A DNA stretch of 33,856 bases, from the NCBI GenBank assembly GCA_017433195.1, contig JAFRHR010000022.1, positions 1-33,856 on the forward strand. The letters are read 5' to 3'. Position 1 is the stretch's first letter; each line of letters opens with the position of its first letter. The notes beneath the pieces were generated by a model. It was not told the DNA's origin and ran no database searches. It saw only the letters and a program-made list of their open reading frames with translations. A program made the translations under genes and the position numbers. This document shows positions 6,716 through 14,706 of the stretch, piece by piece. The DNA comes from a bacterium (GTDB taxonomy: Bacteria; Cyanobacteriota; Vampirovibrionia; Gastranaerophilales; Gastranaerophilaceae).

Positions 6716-9082
6716 TTACTTCAGATTTACAACACTGACTCCGTCTCCGCCCGATGCCTGTTCTCCCGGAGCAAAATCTTTTACATACGGAGAAACCTTC
6801 AAAAACTCTCTGACAGCCGATTTCATTGCCCCTGTTCCATGCCCGTGAATAATCGTAACAGGCGTAAGGTTTGCAAGACTTGCTTTATCCAAAAACAATT
6901 CTAACTTATCGAGTCCGTCTTCAACTTTTAGGCCTCTCAAATCAAGAGTATCAGACATTCTTTCCCTGCTGTACAACTGATAGCCGTTTTTCTGTGCCAT
7001 CGGAAGTTTTGTTATCTTTGTAAGCGACTTATCGTAAACGGCAAGTCTTTCTTTCTTAACTTTGGTATTTATCATACCCATTTTTATTTTTACCTGACCG
7101 TTTTTATCAGGCAGTGAAAGTATTGTAACCTCCTGATTGAGTTCTTTTAGAAGTGCCTGTCTGCCTTTTATATTGTTTTCATTATCGTCCCAGTTTATTT
7201 CTTCATAGTAATCATTGAGTCCGTCAAACTCGTCTATTTTTTCCCTGAAACTTTTTTCTATCTGGGTAAGTCTTGAATAAGAACGTCTTGCAATTTTTTC
7301 CGTCTTTTCTTTTCTGAAATCGTCAACAATTTCTTTCATTTCACCCTTTATAGTTTCCAAATCGCTATCAAACTTGGATTTCATCTGTGAAAGAACTTTT
7401 TTTCTTTCCTTTTTGACGTCTTTTAATTCTTTTTCGTAGAATTTTTTCAGCTCTATGGCTTCTTTATTCTGAATTTCAGCATTTGTAAGTTCTTTATTCA
7501 ATTCATGCTGAGTATACTGAAGTTTTTCGAGCAGAACTTCCGAAGAATCTTTTTGAGAATTCATCATTTCATATGCGGTATCAATAAGTTCTTTATCCAG
7601 CCCCAAATTAGAAGATATTGCTATTGCATTACTGAGTCCCGGAACCCCGATTATAAGTTTATAAGTCGGTTTTAGCGTATTCATATCAAATTCAACGCAT
7701 CCGTTTTTAAAATTATCATTTGCATATGCAAGCGCTTTTAATTGCCCGTAGTGTGTTGTAACAACTGTTGTTGCGCCATTCTGCGACAATTTATTCAGTA
7801 TAACTTCCGCTAAAATTGCACCTTCCAAAGGATCCGTACCTGCGCATATTTCGTCAACAAGAACAAGTGATTTATCATTACTGCTTTCTATAATATGTAT
7901 AAGATTTTTCATATGCGATGAAAAAGTTGAAAGATTCTGAAATATATTCTGTTCATCGCCAATATCCGCAAAAACATCCTCGTATGGGTATAAATCCGCT
8001 TTTAAGCATGGCAGAAACATTCCTGATTTAAACATCAGAACAAGAAGCCCTACAGTTTTTAAGGCAACTGTTTTACCGCCGGTATTTGAACCTGTAATTA
8101 TAAGACTGTCAAAACCTTCTCCTATATTAAAATCATTTGCCACGAGGTTTTCAACTCTGTTAATCAAAAGAGGATGTCTCATATCGAGAATTTTTATCCG
8201 TTTATCTCTTGAAATTTCAGGTAAAACAGAGTCTGTTTTGCTTGCATATCTTGCCTTGGTAAAATGCATATCCAAATCTGCTATTAAATTTATACTGTCT
8301 ATAAGAGAATTTGCATCTGCATTTATTTCTTTGGATATTGTCTTTAAAATTTTTACTATCTCGGCATTAATTTTTAACTTTATTTCCCTTATCTTATTAC
8401 TAAGCGGAATTAACTGATTAGGCTCAATATAAAATGATTTGCTCGTTGCCGAAACATCGTGGATTATACCCGGAACTTTACTCTTTGCAGATGCCCTGAC
8501 CTGAAAAACTATTCTGTCGTCTCTTACAGTATAAATCTGCTCCTGCAAATGTTTTGAAAATTCAGGATTATTCAGTAATTCGTTTATTTTTGTTTTTAAG
8601 TTCTTTTCATTATCCTTTAAAGACGAGGTTAAACCGCTCAATTCAGGAGTGATATCAGATTTAATCTCAAGTTTTTCATCAAATGATGAGAAAATTTTAT
8701 CCTCAAGCGTCTTATTGGAATAAAGGTTGTTTTTTAAATTATCAAAAACAAAAGAAAACTCTGAATTTTCTTTCAAGAAATTCTTGATAAGACGTGACGT
8801 TCTCATAGTCTTTGCCAAATCAAACAATTCCTGCGGAGAATAATACTCATATCTGTCAGTTATTAGTTTCGTATTACAAATATGCTCTATCGGAATATCA
8901 AGACCACAGTTTAAAATTCTGTATGCCTCCTCCGTACAGGAAAGCAAAAATTTTATTTGTTCAACATTGTTTTCCGGTTTTATATTCAGGCACAATTCTT
9001 TACTTTGGGGTGTTTTGGCGTAAATTGCCATATCCTCAAGCATTTTGTCATATTCAAGAGCCTTTAAATCTTTATAGTCCAT
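6716..9082 (-). CDS. mutS2: MutS2 family ATPase with C-terminal Smr domain
   Basis: The 788-residue length is typical. The order is an N-terminal core and clamp region (1-290), an ABC-type ATPase with Walker A G-S-N-T-G-G-K-T (331-338), Walker B L-V-L-V-D-E (406-411) followed by A-G-T-D-P-L-E-G, and the T-T-H-Y-G switch (about 442-446). A long charged coiled coil (about 515-640) follows, then an Smr domain with L-D-L-R-G and H-G-H-G-T-G near the end. It lacks the mismatch-binding N-terminal domain of MutS, as the family does. MutS2 proteins act in suppression of recombination and, in Bacillus, in rescue of collided ribosomes through the Smr domain. The start codon lies 3 bases after the rlmD stop, and its GGAG lies inside rlmD, so the two are translationally coupled. 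Confidence 0.95.
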   Translation of the reverse strand: MDYKDLKALEYDKMLEDMAIYAKTPQSKELCLNIKPENNVEQIKFLLSCTEEAYRILNCGLDIPIEHICNTKLITDRYEYYSPQELFDLAKTMRTSRLIKNFLKENSEFSFVFDNLKNNLYSNKTLEDKIFSSFDEKLEIKSDITPELSGLTSSLKDNEKNLKTKINELLNNPEFSKHLQEQIYTVRDDRIVFQVRASAKSKVPGIIHDVSATSKSFYIEPNQLIPLSNKIREIKLKINAEIVKILKTISKEINADANSLIDSINLIADLDMHFTKARYASKTDSVLPEISRDKRIKILDMRHPLLINRVENLVANDFNIGEGFDSLIITGSNTGGKTVALKTVGLLVLMFKSGMFLPCLKADLYPYEDVFADIGDEQNIFQNLSTFSSHMKNLIHIIESSNDKSLVLVDEICAGTDPLEGAILAEVILNKLSQNGATTVVTTHYGQLKALAYANDNFKNGCVEFDMNTLKPTYKLIIGVPGLSNAIAISSNLGLDKELIDTAYEMMNSQKDSSEVLLEKLQYTQHELNKELTNAEIQNKEAIELKKFYEKELKDVKKERKKVLSQMKSKFDSDLETIKGEMKEIVDDFRKEKTEKIARRSYSRLTQIEKSFREKIDEFDGLNDYYEEINWDDNENNIKGRQALLKELNQEVTILSLPDKNGQVKIKMGMINTKVKKERLAVYDKSLTKITKLPMAQKNGYQLYSRERMSDTLDLRGLKVEDGLDKLELFLDKASLANLTPVTIIHGHGTGAMKSAVREFLKVSPYVKDFAPGEQASGGDGVSVVNLK

Positions 9083-9085
9083 TTT

Positions 9086-10432
9086 TTACTCCAAATCAAT
9101 AACCGCAACACTTTCAATATGCTTTGTATGACAAAACATATCAAAAGGCTGTATAAATTTAACTTTTGCCCCAAGAGATTTCATATATTCAATGTCTCTT
9201 GCAAGCGTAACCGGATTACAACTTACATAAATTATCGTCTTTTTCGTAAGTTTCATAATGCTGTCTAAAACAGAATTTTCGCATCCTTTTCTTGGCGGAT
9301 CAATAATCGTTATGTCATATTTTTGATTAGTATTTTTCTCTGTAAAACTTTCCATTGTTTCCGCAAAGAGTTTTATATTGTTAATTTCGTTTTCTTTTAT
9401 AATTTCTTCCGCCAATTTAACAGACTGCTCATTTTCTTCAACACTTGTGACTTCCGAACAAACATCGGATAAAACAATACCGAAGGCCGCAATTCCTGCA
9501 TAAGCATCGAATAAAGACGGAGTTTTATAATTTTCACAAATATAATTTCTTATGAAAGAAAAGATATTTTCAGCCGTATAAGGATTTATCTGAAAAAATG
9601 TATTTGATGAAATTTTGAAAATCTTTCCGCAAAGTTCTTCTTCAATATAGTTTTGTCCGGAAACAGTTTCAGTATTACTTGTCATAATAAGATTATTTTT
9701 CAAAGTATTGTAATTCAGGCAAACACCTTTTATTTCAGGAAATTTTTCTCTTATCTTGTCTGCAAAATCCGATAATTGCTTTGTTTTTTCAGAAACATTT
9801 ACAACAAGAGTAAGCAAAATGTCATTATTATATCGGGAAACTCTTAAAACTATGTGTCTTAAAAGCCCGCAGTGAGTTTTTTCATCATATCCCGAAATAT
9901 CATAATTTTTTGCTTCATTTCTTATAAATTCTGTTATTTCATTACAAATATCAGGCTGGCAGGGACAATACTTTATATTAACTATTTCGTGTGATTTTTC
10001 TTTAAAATATCCTGCCAAAATTCGTTTTGAATTTTTGGTTTGTGTTACGGGATACTGAACTTTATAACGATATATCTTATTTTTAGGGGAAGGAATTGTC
10101 TGTCTTATTTCAATTTCCGAATTATTCTTAAAAGCATCTTTCACCATATCAGTTTTAAGTTTTAACTGATAATCATAGTTTATGTACTGAAAATTACAGG
10201 CACCGCAAACATTGAACACAGGGCAAAACGGCATTATTCTTTCTTTTGATTTTTCAACAATTTCAGATACACTTGCCTTTATATAATTTTTTGTTTCTTT
10301 GATTATCTGAGCATCAACAATGTCATCAGGGCAAACGTTTTCGATAAATACGGTTTTTCCGTCAAGATACGCAATACCCGTTCCTGTATTAGAAATTTTT
10401 TCTATTTTTAAGTTTTTTAACTCTTTTCCCAT
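9086..10432 (-). CDS. rlmD: 23S rRNA (uracil-C5)-methyltransferase, RlmD/RumA type
   Basis: This 448-residue protein has a TRAM domain at 1-60 (T-G-I-A-Y-L-D-G-K-T-V-F-I). Cysteines C70, C76 and C79 and the pair C156/C158 fit the [4Fe-4S] cluster of this family. The Rossmann methyltransferase part carries F-Q-I-N, D-P-P-R-K-G (379-384) and the catalytic Y-V-S-C-N-P with nucleophile C405, near A-R-D-I. It methylates C5 of a uracil in 23S rRNA. Whether the target is U1939 (RlmD) or U747/U1939 (RlmCD, as in Gram-positives) cannot be decided here, so the symbol is approximate. No Shine-Dalgarno sequence precedes the ATG, so initiation may be leaderless or weak. mutS2 follows after 3 bases. The divergent neighbour is a prepilin-like gene only 64 bases away. 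Confidence 0.9.
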   Translation of the reverse strand: MGKELKNLKIEKISNTGTGIAYLDGKTVFIENVCPDDIVDAQIIKETKNYIKASVSEIVEKSKERIMPFCPVFNVCGACNFQYINYDYQLKLKTDMVKDAFKNNSEIEIRQTIPSPKNKIYRYKVQYPVTQTKNSKRILAGYFKEKSHEIVNIKYCPCQPDICNEITEFIRNEAKNYDISGYDEKTHCGLLRHIVLRVSRYNNDILLTLVVNVSEKTKQLSDFADKIREKFPEIKGVCLNYNTLKNNLIMTSNTETVSGQNYIEEELCGKIFKISSNTFFQINPYTAENIFSFIRNYICENYKTPSLFDAYAGIAAFGIVLSDVCSEVTSVEENEQSVKLAEEIIKENEINNIKLFAETMESFTEKNTNQKYDITIIDPPRKGCENSVLDSIMKLTKKTIIYVSCNPVTLARDIEYMKSLGAKVKFIQPFDMFCHTKHIESVAVIDLE

Positions 10433-10467
10433 AGAAATTAATTTTATTACAAAAAAGTTTATGATAA

Positions 10468-10473
10468 TATAAT
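10468..10473 (+). promoter_or_regulatory. Candidate -10 box for the prepilin operon
   Basis: TATAAT at 10468-10473 lies 24 bases before the prepilin start, in the 64-base divergent gap. The -35 region is poor (TTATTA or TATTAC at 10444-10450). GGAGG at 10488-10492 is a strong ribosome binding site. The gap is nearly all A+T, so other matches exist. Confidence 0.4.
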
Positions 10474-10496
10474 AATATATTAAATATGGAGGCTAT

Positions 10497-11009
10497 ATGA
10501 ACAAAAAAGGTTTTACTTTGATAGAAATACTTTTTGCTTTAACAATAGTTGGTATTGTTGCTGCAGTTTGTATTACAGGGTTAAGAGCAAATATAAAAAC
10601 CCACGAAGTTGATGCTTTTTCAAAGAAAGCATTACAAATATATTCTTCTGCAGTTTATGAAATTATGAATTCACCGCAGGCACCTACTAATTTCAGATGT
10701 GAACACGCACTTGAATATATCTCAAAAGGAACAATAACAGGAAGTACCTCAACTACAACATATACAACCGGAGACGGAATGCAATGGACTTGTAATTCTC
10801 ATTGGACTGTTACAATAACCTATCCGGATGAACTTGGTTCTTGCCAGATTGTTACTAAATCAACAGGACTTGTACAGGGAGGAACATGCGGAGACCTGCC
10901 TCATAGTGCAGCAGATATGGAAGAAGACACAACTGAATACGGAAATGTCAACACAGCTACTGATGATGAATTAGATGATGAAGGGGACATAAATAACCTC
11001 GCCCAATAA
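10497..11009 (+). CDS. Type IV prepilin-like protein (type II secretion pseudopilin class)
   Basis: The 170-residue protein starts M-N-K-K-G-F-T-L-I-E-I-L-F-A, the class III prepilin leader. PilD-type peptidase should cut after G5, and E10 is the conserved +5 glutamate. A hydrophobic helix follows (about 6-28). The globular part has three cysteines spread through the chain (C63, C99 and C116 by approximate count) and a Thr-rich segment. The last 35 residues are very acidic (M-E-E-D-T-T-E, then D-D-E-L-D-D-E-G-D). Such proteins build type IV pili, pseudopili or DNA-uptake fibres at the inner membrane. There are no assembly genes nearby, so this is a scattered minor subunit. It heads a unit with mtnP 37 bases downstream, which has no obvious functional link. 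Confidence 0.9.
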   Translation: MNKKGFTLIEILFALTIVGIVAAVCITGLRANIKTHEVDAFSKKALQIYSSAVYEIMNSPQAPTNFRCEHALEYISKGTITGSTSTTTYTTGDGMQWTCNSHWTVTITYPDELGSCQIVTKSTGLVQGGTCGDLPHSAADMEEDTTEYGNVNTATDDELDDEGDINNLAQ

Positions 11010-11046
11010 CCCAAAATAACAGAATTAAACGAAAGGTAAATAAAAT

Positions 11047-11838
11047 ATGGAAAAAATAGCAGATATTGGAGTTTTTGGAGGCTCAGGCTTTTATCAGTTT
11101 TTAGAAAATATTGAAGAAGTCAACATAGAAACTCCTTACGGAAAAACAAGTGATAACTTATTTGTAGGGAAAATAGGCAATAAAAGAGTTGCTTTTATGC
11201 CGAGACACGGAAGAAAACATACAATTCCGCCGCACCTTATAAATTACAGAGCGAACGTATGGGCTATGAAACAGGCTGGATGTGAAAGAGTTATTTCACC
11301 TTGTGCCGCAGGAAGTCTTCAGGCACATATTGAACCGGGAAGTTTTGTAATTTGCGACCAGTTTGTAGATTGGACTGATGGTCGTAAAAACACTTTCTAT
11401 GAAGGACCTCAGGTATTTCACCCGTCACCGGCAGATTTATACTGTCCTGAATTAAGACAGTTAGCAATTGATACCGCTAAAAATTTAGGTATAAAAGTTC
11501 ACGAAAAAGGAACAGTTGTTATAATCAACGGCCCAAGATTTTCAACAAAAGCAGAATCTCAGTTCTTTACAAATCAGGGATGGGAAGTAATCAATATGTC
11601 AGCTTTTCCTGAAGCATATCTGGTAAAAGAACTGAATATGTGTCCGTTAAATATTTCACTTATAACTGACTACGATGCAGGTTTGGTTGCAGATATGCCG
11701 CCTGTTTCTCATGCTGCGGTTATTGAAGTATTTAACAACAACGTTGCAAACCTGAAAAAACTCTTGTTCTCAATGATAGAACTCATTCCTGACTCAAGAG
11801 ACAATTGCGTTTGCAAAAACACAGTTCAGGCTGAATAA
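11047..11838 (+). CDS. mtnP: S-methyl-5'-thioadenosine phosphorylase
   Basis: The 263-residue protein has all the family marks: G-G-S-G-F-Y near the start, the M-P-R-H-G-R-K-H-T-I-P-P-H substrate/phosphate loop, Y-R-A-N-V-W-A-M-K, N-G-P-R-F-S-T-K-A-E-S, I-N-M-S and T-D-Y-D. The last aspartate distinguishes 6-aminopurine (MTA) phosphorylases from inosine/guanosine enzymes, which have Asn there. It cleaves methylthioadenosine, a by-product of polyamine synthesis, with phosphate to adenine and methylthioribose-1-phosphate in the methionine salvage pathway. The short C-terminal tail contains C-V-C, a redox-type pair seen in some thermophile homologues. It lies between the prepilin gene and yggT, 18 bases before the latter. 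Complete and ordinary. Confidence 0.93.
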   Translation: MEKIADIGVFGGSGFYQFLENIEEVNIETPYGKTSDNLFVGKIGNKRVAFMPRHGRKHTIPPHLINYRANVWAMKQAGCERVISPCAAGSLQAHIEPGSFVICDQFVDWTDGRKNTFYEGPQVFHPSPADLYCPELRQLAIDTAKNLGIKVHEKGTVVIINGPRFSTKAESQFFTNQGWEVINMSAFPEAYLVKELNMCPLNISLITDYDAGLVADMPPVSHAAVIEVFNNNVANLKKLLFSMIELIPDSRDNCVCKNTVQAE

Positions 11839-11856
11839 TCAACGGAAAGGTAAACA

Positions 11857-12150
11857 ATGAATAAATTACATATTATAGCAACTTTGATACAGTTTATTAA
11901 TTTTCTGTTCTCAGTTTACTACATAATGATAGTTGTGAGAGTTTTTATGACCTGGATTCCTAATATTGATTGGGAAAGAGAACCGTCAAGAACACTCCGA
12001 GCATTGGTTGATCCTTATTTGTTTATATTCAGAAGATTTATTCCGGCTGTCGGAGGAATTGACTTTTCCCCTGTCATAGCTCTTATACTTCTTCCGTTTA
12101 TACAAACACTTGTTGTATCTCTGTTAAGTATGTTTAGACCTGTATTGTAA
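11857..12150 (+). CDS. yggT: YggT/Ycf19 family membrane protein
   Basis: This 97-residue protein has two hydrophobic helices (about 12-33 and 68-92), joined by R-V-F-M-T-W-I-P and by L-V-D-P-Y-L-F-I-F-R-R-F-I-P, which is the family signature. YggT proteins are inner-membrane proteins linked to osmotic or shape functions. The cyanobacterial and plastid version (Ycf19/YlmG) takes part in nucleoid and thylakoid organisation, and the match fits a cyanobacterial relative. GGAAAGG precedes the ATG at good spacing. It follows mtnP by 18 bases and is followed by the aminotransferase after 4 bases. Specific role here not known. Confidence 0.9.
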   Translation: MNKLHIIATLIQFINFLFSVYYIMIVVRVFMTWIPNIDWEREPSRTLRALVDPYLFIFRRFIPAVGGIDFSPVIALILLPFIQTLVVSLLSMFRPVL

Positions 12151-12154
12151 AACA

Positions 12155-13285
12155 ATGAAAATCGATACTTTTAAAACAGAAGAATGGATGAATAAATACG
12201 AAAAATACGCAAAGTACGATATGACCTGTACATGCGTAAATTCGTTTTCGCTTGAAGAACTGTTCAAATTAACGGAAACCGATTTATCAGACTTTTTGAA
12301 AACGACTTTAGACTACGGGGATATCACAGGCTCTGATGAATTAAAACGTCTTATTTCGGGATTATACTTAAACAAAACACCCGATAATGTAACCGTCACT
12401 ATCGGAACTATCGGGGCAAATCAATTAGTTTACCTTAGTCTGCTTGAAAAAGGTGATGAGGTTATCTGTGTAATTCCAACATATCAACAGCATTATTCCG
12501 TTCCAAAACAACTTGGCGCAGAGGTAAAATTATTAAAACTGAAAGAAGAATTAAACTGGCATATCGATTTTGATGAATTAAAAAATCTCATAACCGACAA
12601 AACAAAAATGATAATTTTAAATAATCCGAACAACCCGACAGGCTCTGTTATGTCTTATGATGAACTTCATGAGCTCACTGCAATTGCTGATAAATATGGG
12701 ATTTATGTGTTGTGTGATGAAGTTTACAAAGGTCTAAATCACTATGAAACGGATAATAAAATTTCTATTGCAGATATTTACGACAGAGGAATTTCAACTT
12801 CGTCTTTATCGAAAACGTATTCACTTGCGGGAATAAGAGTCGGCTATGTTGTCTCAAACAAGGCTATAATTGACGAAATAAACCATCAAAGACAGTACAA
12901 TACAATAAGCGTCAGCAGAATTGATGATTATATTGCCTGCATTGCACTCAGAAACGGAGACAAAATAATAAAAAGAAATTTAAAAACTATTTTAGAAGGC
13001 AAAAAAGTTTTGATGGAATGGATTAATTCAAGAGATGATTTTAGTGTAGTTGAACCGAAAGCAGGGACAACAGCATTTTTAAAATACAATTTCAATATGA
13101 ATTCAACAGAATTTTCTGAACAACTTTTCAAAGATACGAGCATTTTATTTTTGCCGGGTGAAGCATTTGAGTTCGATAAACATTTGAGAATAGGTTATTG
13201 CGGCGATATTGAAAATCTGAGAGAGGGATTAAATATCACATCTAATTGGCTGGATAAGAATTTAAAAACCGCCGGAATAAATTGA
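12155..13285 (+). CDS. PLP-dependent aminotransferase, class I/II (fold type I)
   Basis: The 376-residue protein has the fold-type I landmarks: N-N-P-N-N-P-T-G (156-163), C-D-E-V-Y (187-191) and S-S-L-S-K-T-Y-S-L-A-G-I-R-V-G with the Schiff-base lysine K220. The C-terminal arginine region R-I-G-Y-C-G is present. The N-terminus (M-K-I-D-T-F-K-T-E-E-W, then S-L-E-E-L) begins where homologues do, so the start is probably right although no Shine-Dalgarno sequence exists in the 4-base gap after yggT. Translation is thus likely coupled to yggT. The substrate cannot be told from the sequence. It may be a general aspartate/arginine-type aminotransferase, or may supply an amine to the glycan cluster after the tRNA. 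The tRNA-Ser promoter overlaps its stop codon. Confidence 0.88.
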   Translation: MKIDTFKTEEWMNKYEKYAKYDMTCTCVNSFSLEELFKLTETDLSDFLKTTLDYGDITGSDELKRLISGLYLNKTPDNVTVTIGTIGANQLVYLSLLEKGDEVICVIPTYQQHYSVPKQLGAEVKLLKLKEELNWHIDFDELKNLITDKTKMIILNNPNNPTGSVMSYDELHELTAIADKYGIYVLCDEVYKGLNHYETDNKISIADIYDRGISTSSLSKTYSLAGIRVGYVVSNKAIIDEINHQRQYNTISVSRIDDYIACIALRNGDKIIKRNLKTILEGKKVLMEWINSRDDFSVVEPKAGTTAFLKYNFNMNSTEFSEQLFKDTSILFLPGEAFEFDKHLRIGYCGDIENLREGLNITSNWLDKNLKTAGIN

Positions 13286-13310
13286 ACGAAAAAAGAGTTT
13301 GTAATATAAT
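13282..13310 (+). promoter_or_regulatory. Sigma-70-type promoter of tRNA-Ser
   Basis: TTGAAC (13282-13287) and TATAAT (13305-13310) are exactly 17 bases apart. Transcription should start about 13316-13318, only a few bases before the mature tRNA at 13321. The -35 box overlaps the stop codon of the aminotransferase. This is the best promoter match in the window. Confidence 0.8.
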
Positions 13311-13320
13311 TTGGGAATAA

Positions 13321-13407
13321 GGAGAGGTGTCCGAGTGGTTTAAGGTGACGACCTCGAAAGTCGTTGTAGGGGTGACTCTACCGCGGGTTCGAATCCCGCC
13401 CTCTCCG
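13321..13407 (+). tRNA. tRNA-Ser (anticodon CGA)
   Basis: The acceptor stem GGAGAGG (13321-13327) pairs with CCTCTCC (13400-13406), and G13407 is the discriminator. The anticodon stem ACGAC/GTCGT (13348-13352, 13360-13364) holds the loop CTCGAAA, with anticodon CGA at 13355-13357 reading UCG. The T arm is GCGGG-TTCGAAT-CCCGC (13383-13399). A long variable arm, typical of serine tRNAs, lies between 13365 and 13382. The 3' CCA is not encoded. Confidence 0.97.
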
Positions 13408-13452
13408 TATGATTTACCTCACAAAAAAATAATAAGTTATAAAAATTTGATA

Positions 13453-13461
13453 TGATATAAT
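13453..13461 (+). promoter_or_regulatory. Extended -10 promoter of the phosphatase gene cluster
   Basis: TGATATAAT is a TGn extended -10 box with perfect TATAAT (13456-13461). No clear -35 is present, as is usual for this class. The expected start is near 13468, giving a leader of about 34 bases to the TTG start at 13502. Confidence 0.6.
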
Positions 13462-13501
13462 AAATTTGCAGAACACACTTAATCAAGCAGGGAGTTTTTA
13501 A

Positions 13502-14101
13502 TTGACTAAATTCATATTTGATCTGGACGGGACATTAACTAAACAAGAGACACTTCCTCTGATTGCAAAACATTTTAAAATAGAAGAAGAAATTATTTCT
13601 CTTACAAATGAAACAATTCAGGGTAATATCCCGTTTGTGGAATCATTTATAAAACGTGTTTATATTCTCGGCAAATTACCAGTCAACGAGGTTTCGGATT
13701 TACTTAAAAATGTACCTACGTACCCTTTAATTGAAGAATTTATACAACAAAACAAAGATAACTGTATAATTGCAACAGGCAATTTAGAGTGTTGGGTTAA
13801 AAAACTGATTTCTAAATTCGGGTGCAAATTTTACTGTTCGGATGGTATAATCCAAGACAACAAAATAAAAAAGCTGACAAAAATTCAACACAAAGAAGAT
13901 ATTGTTGATTTATATAAGGCATCGGGAGAACGTGTAGTTTTTATCGGAGACGGAAATAATGACGTTGAGGCAATGCGAAAATCAGATATTTCAATAGCCT
14001 CAGGTTTAACTCATACTCCGGCAAACTCAGTCTTGTCCTGTGCAGATTACTTGGTATTTAATGAGGAAGCACTATGTCGTCAACTAAATCAGTTATTATA
14101 A
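13502..14101 (+). CDS. HAD-family phosphatase, SerB-like
   Basis: The 199-residue protein begins F-I-F-D-L-D-G-T-L-T, giving nucleophile D7 and acid/base D9. Motif II is I-I-A-T-G-N (T92), the lysine motif lies near K124-K131, and motif IV is G-D-G-N-N-D (149-154). The layout is that of phosphoserine-phosphatase-like HAD enzymes with a helical C1 cap (about 15-75). The start is TTG at 13502; AGGGAG at 13489-13494 has the right spacing and no ATG fits. The substrate may be a small phosphate such as phosphoserine or a related alcohol phosphate. It overlaps the nucleotidyltransferase gene by 28 bases, so they work in one operon and perhaps on the same phosphorylated compound. Exact substrate unknown. 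Confidence 0.88.
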   Translation: MTKFIFDLDGTLTKQETLPLIAKHFKIEEEIISLTNETIQGNIPFVESFIKRVYILGKLPVNEVSDLLKNVPTYPLIEEFIQQNKDNCIIATGNLECWVKKLISKFGCKFYCSDGIIQDNKIKKLTKIQHKEDIVDLYKASGERVVFIGDGNNDVEAMRKSDISIASGLTHTPANSVLSCADYLVFNEEALCRQLNQLL

Positions 14102-14706
14102 GTTGCGCCGGAATCGGATCAAGATTAGGACTTGCGACAACCAAGGCCTTAATAAATATAAACGGAAAGTCACTAATAAGATGGCAGCTTGAATTATTTA
14201 AAGACATTGAAGATATAAGAATTGTTGTAGGATTTCAGGCAAAAGATGTTATAAATGAAGTGTTAAAATACAGAGATGATATTATTTTTGTATATAATCA
14301 CAAATACTTTGAAACCAAAACCGGTGCCAGTTTTTATTTGGGGGCAAAAGACGGAAATGAATACGCAATAGAATATGACGGAGATTTAATTGTTCATCCT
14401 GATGATATGAAAGAACTCTTAAAACAGGACGGAGAATGGATCGCATATGCCGATAAAATGTCTGATGAAGCGGTATTTGTACAAACAGACAATAACGGAA
14501 ATGTTCTTTCATTTTCAAGAGAAAGCGGGAATTATGAATGGACAGGACCATGTTGCATTAAAAAAGATAAATTAAAAAATTCATATGATAACGTATATAA
14601 TCAATTAGAGCCTCATTTACCTATGAAAGGGATAAAAATAAGAGCCTGCGATATTGATACTTATGATGATTATCAGAGAGTTTTGGAGGTTGTAAAAACA
14701 TGGTAA
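14074..14706 (+). CDS. Nucleotidyltransferase, LicC-like or sugar-phosphate type
   Basis: The 210-residue protein has the NTP-transferase signature C-A-G-I-G-S-R-L-G with K24 (A-T-T-K-A-L-I), which binds the nucleotide triphosphate. The metal-binding region is Y-D-G-D-L-I-V-H-P-D-D (101-111), and the C-terminal D-I-D-T-Y-D-D-Y resembles the second metal site of small cytidylyltransferases. Short length and no C-terminal beta-helix favour a LicC-like CTP:phosphocholine type over a glucose-phosphate enzyme. GAGGAAG at 14063-14069 supports this start inside the phosphatase gene. It overlaps the methyltransferase by 7 bases (ATGGTAA). Together with the LicD-like gene downstream it suggests an activated head group that is later transferred. 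CTP specificity is inferred, not shown. Confidence 0.82.
   Translation: MSSTKSVIISCAGIGSRLGLATTKALININGKSLIRWQLELFKDIEDIRIVVGFQAKDVINEVLKYRDDIIFVYNHKYFETKTGASFYLGAKDGNEYAIEYDGDLIVHPDDMKELLKQDGEWIAYADKMSDEAVFVQTDNNGNVLSFSRESGNYEWTGPCCIKKDKLKNSYDNVYNQLEPHLPMKGIKIRACDIDTYDDYQRVLEVVKTW

Noticed and set aside
8812..9102. 96-codon plus-strand open frame inside mutS2
   Set aside because: It lies antisense to a clearly conserved gene and shows no start signal; it is a shadow frame.
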